DNA of 23,418 nucleotides. Source: Mucilaginibacter sp. UBA5151. Its GTDB lineage: Bacteria > Bacteroidota > Bacteroidia > Sphingobacteriales > Sphingobacteriaceae. How positions within the stretch are numbered: position 1 is the first letter of the stretch; every line of letters starts with the position of its first letter. Of this stretch, positions 1-8,330 are shown in pieces. The notes beneath the pieces were generated by a model. It ran no database searches. It saw nothing but the letters and a program-made list of their open reading frames with translations, and was not told the origin of the DNA. Made by a program: the position numbers and the translations under genes. Location: positions 1 through 23,418 of the forward strand of contig DHXR01000014.1 of NCBI GenBank assembly GCA_002413785.1. The letters run 5' to 3'.

Positions 1-105
1 ATCCTGTCAATCATGGTTCAGACTAATTTTACAGATTTCGCAGGGAAGGAAAGTATTGGCATACTGCCTGTCGTACACTTAACCTGAAAGACCAAGGATA
101 TTGGG

Positions 106-369
106 TTACAACTTTTCTATTTCCTGAACGGATAGTTTGGTAAATTTTGAGATTTGGGCAATAGGCAGTCCGTCTTTTTTCATTTCAAGGGCAATATCCA
201 AAGCTTTTTTATATTCTCCTTTTTCCATGCCTTTTTTAAGCCCTTCTTCTTCAGCGATTTCTTTTGCATAAGCTATAGAATTTTCATAATCCCATTTAGC
301 TTTTAAATTTGAATCGTACATTGCTTTCTCCTCCTTTGTTAAATTGCCCACTTCGGCAATCTTAAATGT
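106..369 (-). pseudogene. C-terminal remnant of Rpn-family recombination-promoting nuclease/putative transposase (PD-(D/E)XK)
   Basis: The frame encodes about 87 residues with the typical tail of Rpn/transposase_31-type proteins: a segment around LTKEEKAMYDSNLKAKWD, a charged helix (EEEGLKKGMEKGEYKKALDI) and a final helical module that ends in SVQEIEKL. The only possible start in range is GTG at 349-351. Reading upstream of it to the stop at 370-372 still gives family-like residues (TFKIAEV), so the homology starts before any start codon. This argues for a truncated gene rather than a real 81-residue protein. The catalytic PD-(D/E)XK core, which lies N-terminal in the family, is absent. Nothing recognisable as the missing part is seen between 373 and 480. 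Probably inactive. Family assignment rests on memory of the family's tail, not on a search. Confidence 0.6.
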
Positions 370-511
370 TTAAAACGGCCTGGTTTATATTGCATAAAGG
401 TTTTAAAGTAAATATCAGGATTATAAAAATACCGGTGAACAAAACACCCGAACATATCGTCCACAATATTACAAGGATTTCAGGATTACTCCGATTAAAT
501 TACCAAATTTA

Positions 512-544
512 AGATTTGTCAACTTTTTAAAAGTTGACAAATCT
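512..544. repeat. 16-bp perfect inverted repeat, one-base centre
   Basis: Arm AGATTTGTCAACTTTT (512-527) is exactly complementary to 529-544, with a single T at 528 between them. As RNA it would fold into a long hairpin with a tight loop. It lies about 130 bases past the citrate synthase stop on the minus strand and lacks a following T-run, so it is not a textbook intrinsic terminator. It may be a dispersed intergenic palindrome or a late transcript end. Confidence 0.75.
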
Positions 545-612
545 GACGCGATTATGCAGACTTTCTGAAAATATGGCCATTCCCGGTAAAAACAACCTAA
601 TGACCAAGCCCC

Positions 613-642
613 CCTCTAAATCTCCTCCGCCCATTGGCGGAG
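613..642. repeat. Dispersed-repeat-like segment with 7-bp hairpin
   Basis: The segment CCCTCTAAATCTCC leads into the hairpin CTCCGCC-CATT-GGCGGAG (625-642). A related segment (CTTCTAAATCTCCCCC) recurs at 23235-23250, so at least two copies of this type exist in the window. The hairpin sits about 30 bases beyond the citrate synthase stop and could stabilise or end that transcript. No T-run follows on either strand. Confidence 0.55.
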
Positions 643-672
643 AGACTTGAAAAAATGACCCAATGACTAAAA

Positions 673-1959
673 CTACCTGTTCTTTATATCAACATAGTCA
701 CGGTTGGTCGCGCCTACATAGATCTGGCGTGGACGGCCGATAGGCTCTTTGTTTTCTTTCATTTCTTTCCATTGTGCTATCCAGCCGGGCAGGCGGCCCA
801 GCGCGAACAATACGGTAAACATATCGGTCGGGAAACCCAATGCCCTGTAAATAATGCCCGAATAAAAATCAACGTTGGGGTATAATTTGCGCTCAACAAA
901 ATAAGGATCCTTTAAGGCAACCTCTTCCAGTTTTTTGGCAATTTCCAGTACTTCGTCGTCCATGCCCAGTTTTTCCAAAATATCGTCACATGCTTTTTTG
1001 ATGATCTTTGCACGCGGGTCGAAGTTTTTATAAACACGGTGACCAAATCCCATTAAGCGGAAAGGATCGTTTTTATCTTTTGCTTTTGCTATCCATTTGT
1101 CGGTATCTCCCCCGTCTTCCTTAATTTTTTCGAGCATTTCAATAACAGCCTGGTTGGCGCCGCCATGTAATGGGCCCCATAAGGCTGATATACCGGCGGA
1201 AACTGAAGCGTAAATATTCGACTCGGACGAACCAACAATACGCACCGTTGAGGTAGAACAGTTTTGCTCGTGATCGGCATGCAGTATCAGCAGGGTATTC
1301 ATCGCGCTTACGATAACGGGATCCATTTCAATTTCCTCGGTGCGTTGCCCAAAGGTCATGTGCAGAAAATTGGTGACAAAATCATATTTGTTTTGCGGAT
1401 AGATGTAAGGATGTCCCAATGATTTTTTATAGATCCACGAAACAACCGTAGCCATTTTAGCCAGCATTTTTATAATGCTTAAATGAAGCTCTGCATCAGT
1501 TTGATTTGGTTTTAACGACTCGGGGTAAAATGCCGATAAGGCGCAAACCAGTGAAGACAACTGGCCCATAGGATGTGCTTTTGACGGAAAGCCGTCAAAA
1601 AACTTTTTCATATCCTCATGTACAAGGGTATGTCGGCTTATTTCATACTGAAAATTCTTTAATTGGGCTTCTGTAGGCAGCTCACCGTGGATCAGCAAAT
1701 AGGATACTTCAATAAAGCTCGATTTTTCGGCCAGCTGTTCTATCGGGTAACCGCGGTATTTAAGTATGCCAAGCTCACCATCTAAAAAAGTGATGGCGCT
1801 TTTAGTTGCACCGGTGTTTTTGTAACCAATATCAAGGGTTACATAACCGGTTAAATCACGCAATTTTGTAACATCTATTGCTTTTTCACCTTCTGTTCCC
1901 TCAATTACCGGAAGATTGTAAGTTTTATCGCCAATTTTTAGCTGTGCAGTTTCGGACAT
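673..1959 (-). CDS. gltA: Citrate synthase, type II
   Basis: Condenses acetyl-CoA with oxaloacetate to citrate, the entry step of the TCA cycle; cytoplasmic. The protein is 428 residues, the usual size for the hexameric bacterial type II enzyme. Visible motifs: an N-terminal beta-rich segment typical of type II enzymes (LKIGDKTYNLPVIEG), the catalytic histidines in GPLHGGANQ (His about 264) and GFGHRVYKNFDPRA (His about 306), the catalytic aspartate in NVDFYSGI (Asp about 363), and the C-terminal RPRQIYVG. Spacing agrees well with E. coli GltA. I chose ATG at 1957-1959 (MSETAQLKIG). The frame stays open to a TTG at 1981-1983, but that codon lies inside a good -7 promoter box, so it is unlikely to be translated. 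Divergently transcribed from the hybrid kinase gene; no partner gene downstream. Confidence 0.96.
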   Translation of the reverse strand: MSETAQLKIGDKTYNLPVIEGTEGEKAIDVTKLRDLTGYVTLDIGYKNTGATKSAITFLDGELGILKYRGYPIEQLAEKSSFIEVSYLLIHGELPTEAQLKNFQYEISRHTLVHEDMKKFFDGFPSKAHPMGQLSSLVCALSAFYPESLKPNQTDAELHLSIIKMLAKMATVVSWIYKKSLGHPYIYPQNKYDFVTNFLHMTFGQRTEEIEMDPVIVSAMNTLLILHADHEQNCSTSTVRIVGSSESNIYASVSAGISALWGPLHGGANQAVIEMLEKIKEDGGDTDKWIAKAKDKNDPFRLMGFGHRVYKNFDPRAKIIKKACDDILEKLGMDDEVLEIAKKLEEVALKDPYFVERKLYPNVDFYSGIIYRALGFPTDMFTVLFALGRLPGWIAQWKEMKENKEPIGRPRQIYVGATNRDYVDIKNR

Positions 1960-1980
1960 CGGAATATTTTTTATTTGCAA

Positions 1981-1988
1981 CAAATGTA
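1981..1988 (-). promoter_or_regulatory. Candidate -7 box of the citrate synthase promoter
   Basis: Minus-strand TACATTTG matches the Bacteroidota consensus TAnnTTTG exactly. It lies 22-29 bases upstream of the ATG, giving a leader of about 15 bases. No clear TTG -33 element is seen at the expected distance. Confidence 0.45.
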
Positions 1989-2085
1989 AATAAATCTGCG
2001 TATTAATGCCTGTTATGATAACTGAGAATTTGTAAAAATTTCATATAGTTTTCTGTTTACAGTCAGGCAAAAGGTGATAGATATT

Positions 2086-2114
2086 TTTGCAGGTAGTTCA
2101 CTGAATTAATTTTG
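2086..2114 (+). promoter_or_regulatory. Candidate promoter of the hybrid kinase gene
   Basis: TAATTTTG at 2107-2114 matches TAnnTTTG, and TTTG at 2086-2089 lies 17 bases upstream as a possible -33 element. A second match, TATTTTTG (2082-2089), overlaps the -33 candidate. The region is AT-rich, so chance matches are possible. Confidence 0.35.
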
Positions 2115-2256
2115 TGGATTTTTACCGGATTAAAGTTGTGGATGTGATTTGTTAATTATTGTTTGTCGCGGATATTTCCGGGACGTTTATTTCACCAAAA
2201 TTTATTAAAAAAACCATATTTACTGGTATAATCTGTTGCAAAAATTTAAAAAAAGG

Positions 2257-5200
2257 ATGTCGTTTAAAAGCAAGCTCTTATTACTTATCCAAAACGATAA
2301 CACCATTTATCAATTGTTGCTGGTTGGTTTGTTTATTGCAAGCCCGGCATTGCATTACCTTTGTTATTATAATTCGTATGATCCTATATGGCTGCGGCTG
2401 GTTAACAGCGCTTTTTGTTTAATCGCTTTTTATTTTTCATTTTGTCCCACTAAATTTCACTATACAGCAAGCCAGTATATTAACATTATAGCATTTTTGG
2501 CTATTAATAATTGCTTATTGCTCAGCAAAAACGGATTTGGGCATGTCTATCTGTTTAGTTCGGTCACTATTTTTATAGCATTAACCTTGTTTTGTAAAAA
2601 ACGATGGGAGTTTGTGGCCATCTGCCTGCTTAATTTAACGGCTACTGTTATCGCATATATCACTGCCCCTAAATTATATATATCAATAACGATATTGGTG
2701 GCTTTACTGCTAATATTCACATTTATTGCATACGTATCATTTTTAGTGATGATGGTACAAAAGCTCAGGTTTAAAAAATCGGTAAACCATGTTATTGCGC
2801 TTAACCAAAGCCTGATGGTCAATGACGAACAGTTGCGCGAAAAACGTAAAAACCTGAATTCACTGATCAACTCGCTGAACGATATTATTTTTGAGTTTGA
2901 TGAAAATAAGATTTGCCTTAACACCTGGTTCAGCCAAATTGAGGGAAGGGCAATTGATCCGAAAACATACGTGGGTAAAAGGTTAGCGGATGTTTTAGGC
3001 CCCGATAAAGCTGTAAAATTTGACGCCGCGCTGGATTATGTTATAAAATACAGACAGCCAACTTCAATTGAATATCTTTCTGATTTTGATATTGACCATT
3101 GGTTTTTAGCAAAAATTTCGCCTGTGTATGACCGTGACGGAAACTACACTGCACACATTTCGGCATCGGTCACTGATATATCCGAACAAAAAAAGTATGC
3201 GAATGCTTTAAAGAAAAACGAAGCATTGTTACTTGAAGCCCAGGTAATTACCAAAATAGGTAATTGGTGGTATGACCATTATACAAAAGAAACCTATTGG
3301 TCAAAAAGTTTGTATAACATACTGGAAATTGAAAACATTCCCGAAGGCATCAGCAAATACAGTTATTATATAAGCCTTATCCATCCGGATGACAGGGACA
3401 ATGCCTATAAATATTTTTCGACAATACAGGAAGCCAACGACAATCAATTTGAGTATAAACTAATTACCCCTGCAGGCAATTTAAAGTATTTCAGGGCGTC
3501 AAAAGGCGAACTGGTGAGAGATGAGAACGGCAGGCCTAAGCGCAGTTTTGGCGTACTGCAGGACATAACGGAAAGCAAACTATCCGAAAAGATCATCAAA
3601 ATACGCCAGGCAGAATTAATGGAGGCCCAAACCATCGCCAAAATAGGCAACTGGACATGGGACCTCACTTTAAACAGGGCCACCTGGTCTGATGAAATAA
3701 ATAACATTTACGAAATTGACCCGGGGGAAGCCTCTGAAGGCAATTTTATTAAATTACTGGCAAGGTATGTTCACCCGAATGACCGGTCGATACTAAAGGA
3801 ACATTTAAAAGATATTGCAAACATCAGGCACAGTTCATATGAATACCGCGTGATTACGCCTAAAGGGAATGTTAAATACCTGAGTATTATCATCGGAAAA
3901 CTAATGCGGCGTGATGATGGGACCGTACGTAAAATTATCGGCACTTTACAGGACGTAACCGAACGCAAGCAAGCCGAAATCGAATACCGGAGAACAGAAA
4001 ATAAATATCAGCTGATATTGGAAACCATTAAAATGCCGGCAGTATCGGTGGATAGTAACTACAACATTATTTTCTGCAATAAGTATATGGCCGGTTTACT
4101 TGGCTATGACCAACAGGAAATATTGGGTTTAAACTGGGCTGAAAAATTTGTACCTGAAAACTTAAGGGGCAATACATCAGAACTATTTGAGAGCGATTCT
4201 TTTAAACCGCAAAACGTTAATACAGTGATATGCCGAAATGGTGACCGGCGCATTATCAGCTGGCAAAACACCATAAGTTATGATGAGAACGGCAAGATCA
4301 AAGAAGTTACCGGTATTGGCGAGGATATAACCGACCGGGAAATGGCAACCCGGCAGTTAATATCAGCAAAAGAGCAGGCCGAAAAATCTTCGCACTTTAA
4401 ATCTGAGTTCTTGTCGATTATGAGCCATGAGATCCGGACTCCGATGAATGCCGTTATCGGCACAACAAACTTACTGTTAAGCGAAGACCCCAAACCCGAA
4501 CAGATGGAATATCTGAACACCCTTAAATTTTCGGGGGAAAACTTGCTGGCCATTATAAATGATATTTTAGACTATAATAAAATAGAAGCCGGTAAATTGG
4601 AACTTAATAAAATACCTTTCAATGTTTTTCATCTGGCCCAAAAGATAAAACAATCTTTTTATGCAAAGGCCTCAGAAAAAGGGCTGGAGGTTGAATTGCT
4701 TATTGATGAAACTATTCCGGGATATTTAATGGGTGATCAAATCCGCCTGGGTCAGGTATTAAACAACCTGCTGAGTAATGCAGTTAAATTTACACACAAG
4801 GGCAAGGTAACGTTGAGGCTGGAGAAAGAAGCCTTACATACTACAAGTGTGGCAATTAAGTTCACCGTTGCAGATACCGGAATAGGTATTGCCGCCGAAA
4901 ACCTGGCTATAATATTCGATCCCTTTGAACAGGAATCGCAAACTACAGACAATGATTACGGTGGCACGGGGCTGGGCCTTGCAATTACAAAACGACTGGT
5001 TGAGCTTCATAAAGGTAAAATTTCGGTTGTCAGCGAGCCGGGTAAAGGAACCGCATTTGCCTTTTCAATCGTGTTTAACATTGCCAAACATGAGCCCCAA
5101 AAAGACAATGGACTTTCACCTGCTTTAACCGGCAGCGCAACAACAGACCTGCAGGGCATGCGCGTGCTGCTTGTTGATGACAATAAAATGAATTTACTTA

Positions 5201-5517
5201 TCGCATCAAAATTCCTTAAAAAGTGGCAGGTGGAAGTTGATGAGGCAATCAGCGGAAGCCTCGCTGTTGAAATGGCCAATGACAATAATTATGACCTGAT
5301 TATAATGGACCTGCAAATGCCTGTAATGGACGGTTTTGAAGCCACCAGGATAATTAAGAAAACAAACCCCGGCATACCCGTTATCGCGCTCACAGCAGAT
5401 GCCATGCCTGAAACCCATAACAAAGCCTTCGCTGCCGGAATGTGCGATTACCTGACCAAACCCTTTGTACCCCAGGTGCTGTTTGAGAAAGTATCAAAGT
5501 ATTATGTACCGGTGTAG
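2257..5517 (+). CDS. Membrane hybrid histidine kinase: six TM helices, four PAS, HisKA, HATPase, receiver
   Basis: Sensor kinase of 1086 residues with no DNA-binding domain, so its output must go through a separate phosphotransfer protein and regulator; none is nearby. Order: about six hydrophobic helices (residues 15-170); PAS 1 (about 200-310, ending SVTDISEQ); PAS 2 (about 325-437) and PAS 3 (about 455-570), which resemble each other (both carry KIGNW and end LQDxTE); PAS 4 (about 580-692, ending GEDITDRE); HisKA with H-box SHEIRTPMNAVIG (phospho-His724); HATPase with N-box LNNLLSNAVKFT, G1 DTGIGI and G2 GGTGLGLAI; receiver starting at about 967 with acidic VDDN, phospho-Asp1018 in IIMDLQMPVMDG and Lys in YLTKPF. 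Start ATG 2257 is preferred; a TTG at 2236 would add seven residues. Stimulus unknown. PAS 2 and 3 probably arose by tandem duplication. Confidence 0.93.
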   Translation: MSFKSKLLLLIQNDNTIYQLLLVGLFIASPALHYLCYYNSYDPIWLRLVNSAFCLIAFYFSFCPTKFHYTASQYINIIAFLAINNCLLLSKNGFGHVYLFSSVTIFIALTLFCKKRWEFVAICLLNLTATVIAYITAPKLYISITILVALLLIFTFIAYVSFLVMMVQKLRFKKSVNHVIALNQSLMVNDEQLREKRKNLNSLINSLNDIIFEFDENKICLNTWFSQIEGRAIDPKTYVGKRLADVLGPDKAVKFDAALDYVIKYRQPTSIEYLSDFDIDHWFLAKISPVYDRDGNYTAHISASVTDISEQKKYANALKKNEALLLEAQVITKIGNWWYDHYTKETYWSKSLYNILEIENIPEGISKYSYYISLIHPDDRDNAYKYFSTIQEANDNQFEYKLITPAGNLKYFRASKGELVRDENGRPKRSFGVLQDITESKLSEKIIKIRQAELMEAQTIAKIGNWTWDLTLNRATWSDEINNIYEIDPGEASEGNFIKLLARYVHPNDRSILKEHLKDIANIRHSSYEYRVITPKGNVKYLSIIIGKLMRRDDGTVRKIIGTLQDVTERKQAEIEYRRTENKYQLILETIKMPAVSVDSNYNIIFCNKYMAGLLGYDQQEILGLNWAEKFVPENLRGNTSELFESDSFKPQNVNTVICRNGDRRIISWQNTISYDENGKIKEVTGIGEDITDREMATRQLISAKEQAEKSSHFKSEFLSIMSHEIRTPMNAVIGTTNLLLSEDPKPEQMEYLNTLKFSGENLLAIINDILDYNKIEAGKLELNKIPFNVFHLAQKIKQSFYAKASEKGLEVELLIDETIPGYLMGDQIRLGQVLNNLLSNAVKFTHKGKVTLRLEKEALHTTSVAIKFTVADTGIGIAAENLAIIFDPFEQESQTTDNDYGGTGLGLAITKRLVELHKGKISVVSEPGKGTAFAFSIVFNIAKHEPQKDNGLSPALTGSATTDLQGMRVLLVDDNKMNLLIASKFLKKWQVEVDEAISGSLAVEMANDNNYDLIIMDLQMPVMDGFEATRIIKKTNPGIPVIALTADAMPETHNKAFAAGMCDYLTKPFVPQVLFEKVSKYYVPV

Positions 5518-5518
5518 A

Positions 5519-5563
5519 CAGCAGGCAGTGGGCAGTAGCAGGCAGTTTGCAGTGGGCAGTGAA
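5519..5563. repeat. Degenerate GGCAGT-type short repeats
   Basis: The segment after the hybrid kinase stop repeats variants of GCAGTGGGCAGT several times (for example at 5525-5536 and 5552-5563). It resembles low-complexity spacer repeats rather than a regulatory site. It lies between two convergent genes. Confidence 0.5.
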
Positions 5564-5600
5564 GAACCTTCAAACAACTCACCATTCACAACTCACCACT

Positions 5601-5656
5601 CACTAATTCACTAATTCACTAATTCACTAATTCACTAATTCACTAATTCACTAATT
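5601..5656. repeat. Octamer tandem repeat, seven copies of CACTAATT
   Basis: CACTAATT starts at 5601, 5609, 5617, 5625, 5633, 5641 and 5649, seven perfect head-to-tail copies. The last copy contains the stop codon (5651-5653) and last sense codon (Asn, 5654-5656) of the minus-strand ABC permease. Such arrays change copy number by replication slippage. Confidence 0.92.
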
Positions 5657-6901
5657 AGACCTGATCGCTTCCACAGGGTCCATGCGGGCGGCAGCGTATG
5701 CCGGTATAATACCCGAAATTACGCCTATGGTAACTGAGGTTCCGATACCGATAATAATGTTTTTAATATCAAGCACAATTTTAATATCCGCAGCTGCGCT
5801 TATCACGGCGGCGATGCCATAAACTAATCCAAGCCCTATGATGCCCCCCATTAAGCAGAGCATAATTGACTCAATTAAGAACTGAAGTAAAATAAAATAG
5901 CTTTTTGCCCCAAGCGATTTTTGAATGCCTATGATATTGGTGCGTTCCTTTACCGAAACAAACATGATATTGGCGATACCAAACCCGCCCACAAGTATAG
6001 AAAAAAGCCCGATAATTAAACCTACCGTGTGTAGTACACTAAAAACCACATCCAGTTGATTTGAAAGTATTGTTGTTTTATTTAAGGCAAAACTATCATC
6101 TTCGCCCGGCCTTAAACGCCTTATGGAACGCATTAATCCCCTTAACTCATTTTCAACCTCAACATCGGTAATACCATCTTTACCGCGCACTATAATTTGG
6201 GGGCCATAGTTAGAACCTTGTACGTCAACAAGGTTTTTTGCGAAGTTTAAGGGCAATAAGATCTCTTTGTCATCGGTTATCCCCAATATATCATTACCCT
6301 CTTTTTTGAATACGCCAATTACGGTAACATTGCGCCCCATTATTTTTAGTTGCTTGCCAACAGCCCCGCCGGTCGGAAATAAATCCTGGGCAATATCATA
6401 ACCAATAACGGTAACCGGGCTGCCCGCCCTTGACTCTAAACCTGTAAAATACCTGCCTTCTGAAAAATCAAAATTCCAGGTTTTATCATGGTCCTGGGTA
6501 GTTGCGCCAATTTCGGCGCCGTCAACGGTATTGCTTTTATATTTAACCACCCGGTTATCAATATATATTTCGTATGACATGGCCAGCGCTGATTGACAAC
6601 GCTTTTGCAGTTCGGCAAATTCCCGCAGGTTGGGATTGGGCCGCTGCATGTATTTCCACCAGGGGAAATCATCCCCTCCTCCCATCCACGGCCATTTTTG
6701 AATATAAATACTATTGCTGCCTAATTTATTTACGCTCTTTTGCAGGTTGTTTCGTAAGGTATCAACAGCCGAAAAAACGAATATGATTACAAATATGCCG
6801 ATGGTTACCCCAAGCAATGAAAGAAATGTACGCAGTTTATTTTGCCTTAAGGCATCATTGGCAAATAAAAAGCTCTCCCTTAAAAGTTTAAAAAATATCA
6901 T
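5651..6901 (-). CDS. MacB/FtsX-type ABC transporter permease
   Basis: Inner-membrane permease of 416 residues of the MacB/LolCE class, which move substrates out of the membrane or periplasm mechanically rather than through a channel. One N-terminal helix (about residues 22-45) follows the conserved ALRQNKLRTFLSLLGVTIGI segment; a large MacB-type periplasmic domain runs from about 46 to 275; three further helices (about 280-305, 335-362, 378-405) make up the FtsX domain, which includes the motif VKERTNIIGIQKSLGAK. The C-terminus RMDPVEAIRSN fits the family's usual end. There is no ATPase next to it; the MacB/LolD-type ATPase at 12854-13576 is a possible partner. Its stop codon lies inside an octamer tandem repeat. 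Substrate cannot be told from sequence. Confidence 0.9.
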   Translation of the reverse strand: MIFFKLLRESFLFANDALRQNKLRTFLSLLGVTIGIFVIIFVFSAVDTLRNNLQKSVNKLGSNSIYIQKWPWMGGGDDFPWWKYMQRPNPNLREFAELQKRCQSALAMSYEIYIDNRVVKYKSNTVDGAEIGATTQDHDKTWNFDFSEGRYFTGLESRAGSPVTVIGYDIAQDLFPTGGAVGKQLKIMGRNVTVIGVFKKEGNDILGITDDKEILLPLNFAKNLVDVQGSNYGPQIIVRGKDGITDVEVENELRGLMRSIRRLRPGEDDSFALNKTTILSNQLDVVFSVLHTVGLIIGLFSILVGGFGIANIMFVSVKERTNIIGIQKSLGAKSYFILLQFLIESIMLCLMGGIIGLGLVYGIAAVISAAADIKIVLDIKNIIIGIGTSVTIGVISGIIPAYAAARMDPVEAIRSN

Positions 6902-6919
6902 ATTGATTTTTTTTGATTA

Positions 6920-6927
6920 GACTATAG
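6920..6927 (-). promoter_or_regulatory. CTATAGTC motif shared by permease and ATPase genes
   Basis: Minus-strand CTATAGTC sits 18 bases upstream of the permease ATG. The same eight bases lie 14 bases upstream of the ABC ATPase ATG (13591-13598). It may be part of a shared promoter or leader. Eight bases can recur by chance. Confidence 0.25.
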
Positions 6928-7015
6928 GTTTGCAGTTAAGTTACATTATTTTTTATTTAAAACTAATATTAAAAAACGTTGTAATCATTTTAGCAACCGA
7001 TGGGTTTCAAAAAAT

Positions 7016-7098
7016 AAAATCGGCGTAATCATTTTAATAATCAATGTAATCCAATAAATAATATCGGTGAAATCAACATAATCAATCGGTGAAATCGA
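7016..7098. repeat. Degenerate AATCGGTGAAATC-type repeats
   Basis: Variants of AATCGGYGWAATC occur at about 7018, 7064 and 7084, with AATCAATGTAATC between them. They fill the space between the divergent permease and queA genes. Function unknown; this looks like spacer repeat. Confidence 0.5.
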
Positions 7099-7109
7099 AA
7101 AATAATCTT

Positions 7110-7117
7110 TACATTTG
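7110..7117 (+). promoter_or_regulatory. Candidate -7 box of the queA promoter
   Basis: TACATTTG matches TAnnTTTG and is identical to the box in front of citrate synthase. It lies 27 bases before the queA ATG, giving a leader of about 20 bases. No clear -33 TTG is visible. Confidence 0.45.
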
Positions 7118-7144
7118 CGCCCTTGAAAATTCATATCTTACAGC

Positions 7145-8194
7145 ATGAAATTATCCCAGTTCAAATTCAACCTGCCCGACTCATTAATTGCCCATACGCC
7201 CGCAAGCACCCGTGATGAATCGCGATTAATGGTACTTCACCGCGATTCAGGTAAAATTGAGCACAAAATATTCAAAGACATTTTGGATTATTTTGATGAT
7301 AAGGATGTTATGATCCTGAATAATACTAAAGTGTTCCCGGCACGTATGTACGGCAACAAGGAAAAAACAGGCGCTACCATTGAAGTTTTTTTACTGCGGG
7401 AATTAAATAAAGAACTGCGTTTATGGGATGTTTTAGTTGACCCTGCACGTAAGATCCGCGTTGGAAATAAATTATATTTCGGCGATGATGACCTTTTAAT
7501 TGCCGAAGTTGTTGATAATACGACCTCCCGCGGCCGTACTATCCGGTTTTTATTTGATGGAACGGATGAAGAATTCCGCCGCAATGTGGAAATACTTGGC
7601 GAAACTCCGCTGCCAAAGTATATAAAACGCAAAGCTACCGCCGAAGATAAAGAGCGTTATCAAACCATTTTCGCCAAGCATGAAGGCGCGGTTGCCGCAC
7701 CTACTGCGGGTTTGCATTTTAGCCGTGAGCTAATGAAACGCCTTGAACTTAAAGGTGTTGAATTTGCCGAGGTTACCCTGCACGTTGGCCTGGGTACTTT
7801 CCGTCCGGTTGAGGTGGAAGACCTTACCAAGCACAAAATGGATTCGGAGCAGTTTATTATTGAAGAGAAGCAGGCAAATATTGTAAACAGGGCTATTGAA
7901 CTTAAAAAAAGGATATGCGCCGTGGGTACTACATCTATGCGGGCCATCGAATCGGCGGTATCAGCTAACAAAACGCTAAAACCTGCTAACGACTGGACCA
8001 GCAAATTCATTTTCCCGCCATACGAATTCAGCATTGCCAATACCATGGTTACCAACTTTCACATGCCCGAATCAACCTTGCTGATGATGGTAAGCGCTTT
8101 TGGCGGATATGAAAATGTAATGAATGCCTACGAAGTAGCAGTAAAAGAAAAATACCGCTTTTACAGTTATGGCGATGCGATGCTGATTATTTAG
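7145..8194 (+). CDS. queA: S-adenosylmethionine:tRNA ribosyltransferase-isomerase
   Basis: Transfers and isomerises the ribosyl group of S-adenosylmethionine onto preQ1 at tRNA position 34, forming epoxyqueuosine; cytoplasmic. The 349-residue length is normal for QueA. Family motifs run in order: FNLPDSLIAHTP near the N-terminus, DESRLMVL, ILNNTKVFPARMYG, GAVAAPTAGLHFS, VTLHVGLGTFRPV, AVGTTSMRAIES and NFHMPESTLLMMVSAFGG near the C-terminus. The start ATG is followed directly by the conserved MKLSQFKFNLP, so it is secure. The gene is followed by ispD on the same strand after 96 bases; no other queuosine gene is in view. Confidence 0.97.
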   Translation: MKLSQFKFNLPDSLIAHTPASTRDESRLMVLHRDSGKIEHKIFKDILDYFDDKDVMILNNTKVFPARMYGNKEKTGATIEVFLLRELNKELRLWDVLVDPARKIRVGNKLYFGDDDLLIAEVVDNTTSRGRTIRFLFDGTDEEFRRNVEILGETPLPKYIKRKATAEDKERYQTIFAKHEGAVAAPTAGLHFSRELMKRLELKGVEFAEVTLHVGLGTFRPVEVEDLTKHKMDSEQFIIEEKQANIVNRAIELKKRICAVGTTSMRAIESAVSANKTLKPANDWTSKFIFPPYEFSIANTMVTNFHMPESTLLMMVSAFGGYENVMNAYEVAVKEKYRFYSYGDAMLII

Positions 8195-8330
8195 AGAGGT
8201 TAGAGATCGGTGGTTGGAGATTAGGAAATCTGATTGTCCTGATGGCTTTAAAATAGTATTAAATTTACAACTTGTTTGTTATTCTGATTAATGAACCGTT
8301 CTAATCTCCAATCACTAACCTCTAATCTCT
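8193..8330. repeat. Imperfect inverted repeat between queA and ispD
   Basis: Left arm 8193-8224 overlaps the queA stop; right arm 8301-8330 lies inside the ispD reading frame. The reverse complement of the left arm and the right arm share CTAATCTCCAA exactly and then related CTCTAA-type words. Both arms are built from TTAGAGAT/CTAATCTC words, like other spacer repeats in this window. Confidence 0.65.

Larger units (their letters stand above)
370..672. other. Gene-free stretch with two palindromes
   Basis: No convincing ORF or RNA gene. It holds a 16-bp perfect inverted repeat (512-544) and a dispersed-repeat-like hairpin (613-642), both described separately. It lies between the Rpn remnant and the 3' end of citrate synthase, so the hairpins may mark the end of the citrate synthase transcript. 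Confidence 0.6.

Noticed and set aside
1960..1983. TTG start adding eight residues to citrate synthase
   Set aside because: The TTG lies inside the best -7 promoter box, and MSETAQLKIG fits the family start.
2159..2422. 87-residue plus-strand ORF before the hybrid kinase
   Set aside because: It overlaps the kinase's membrane segment in another frame and shows no family text.
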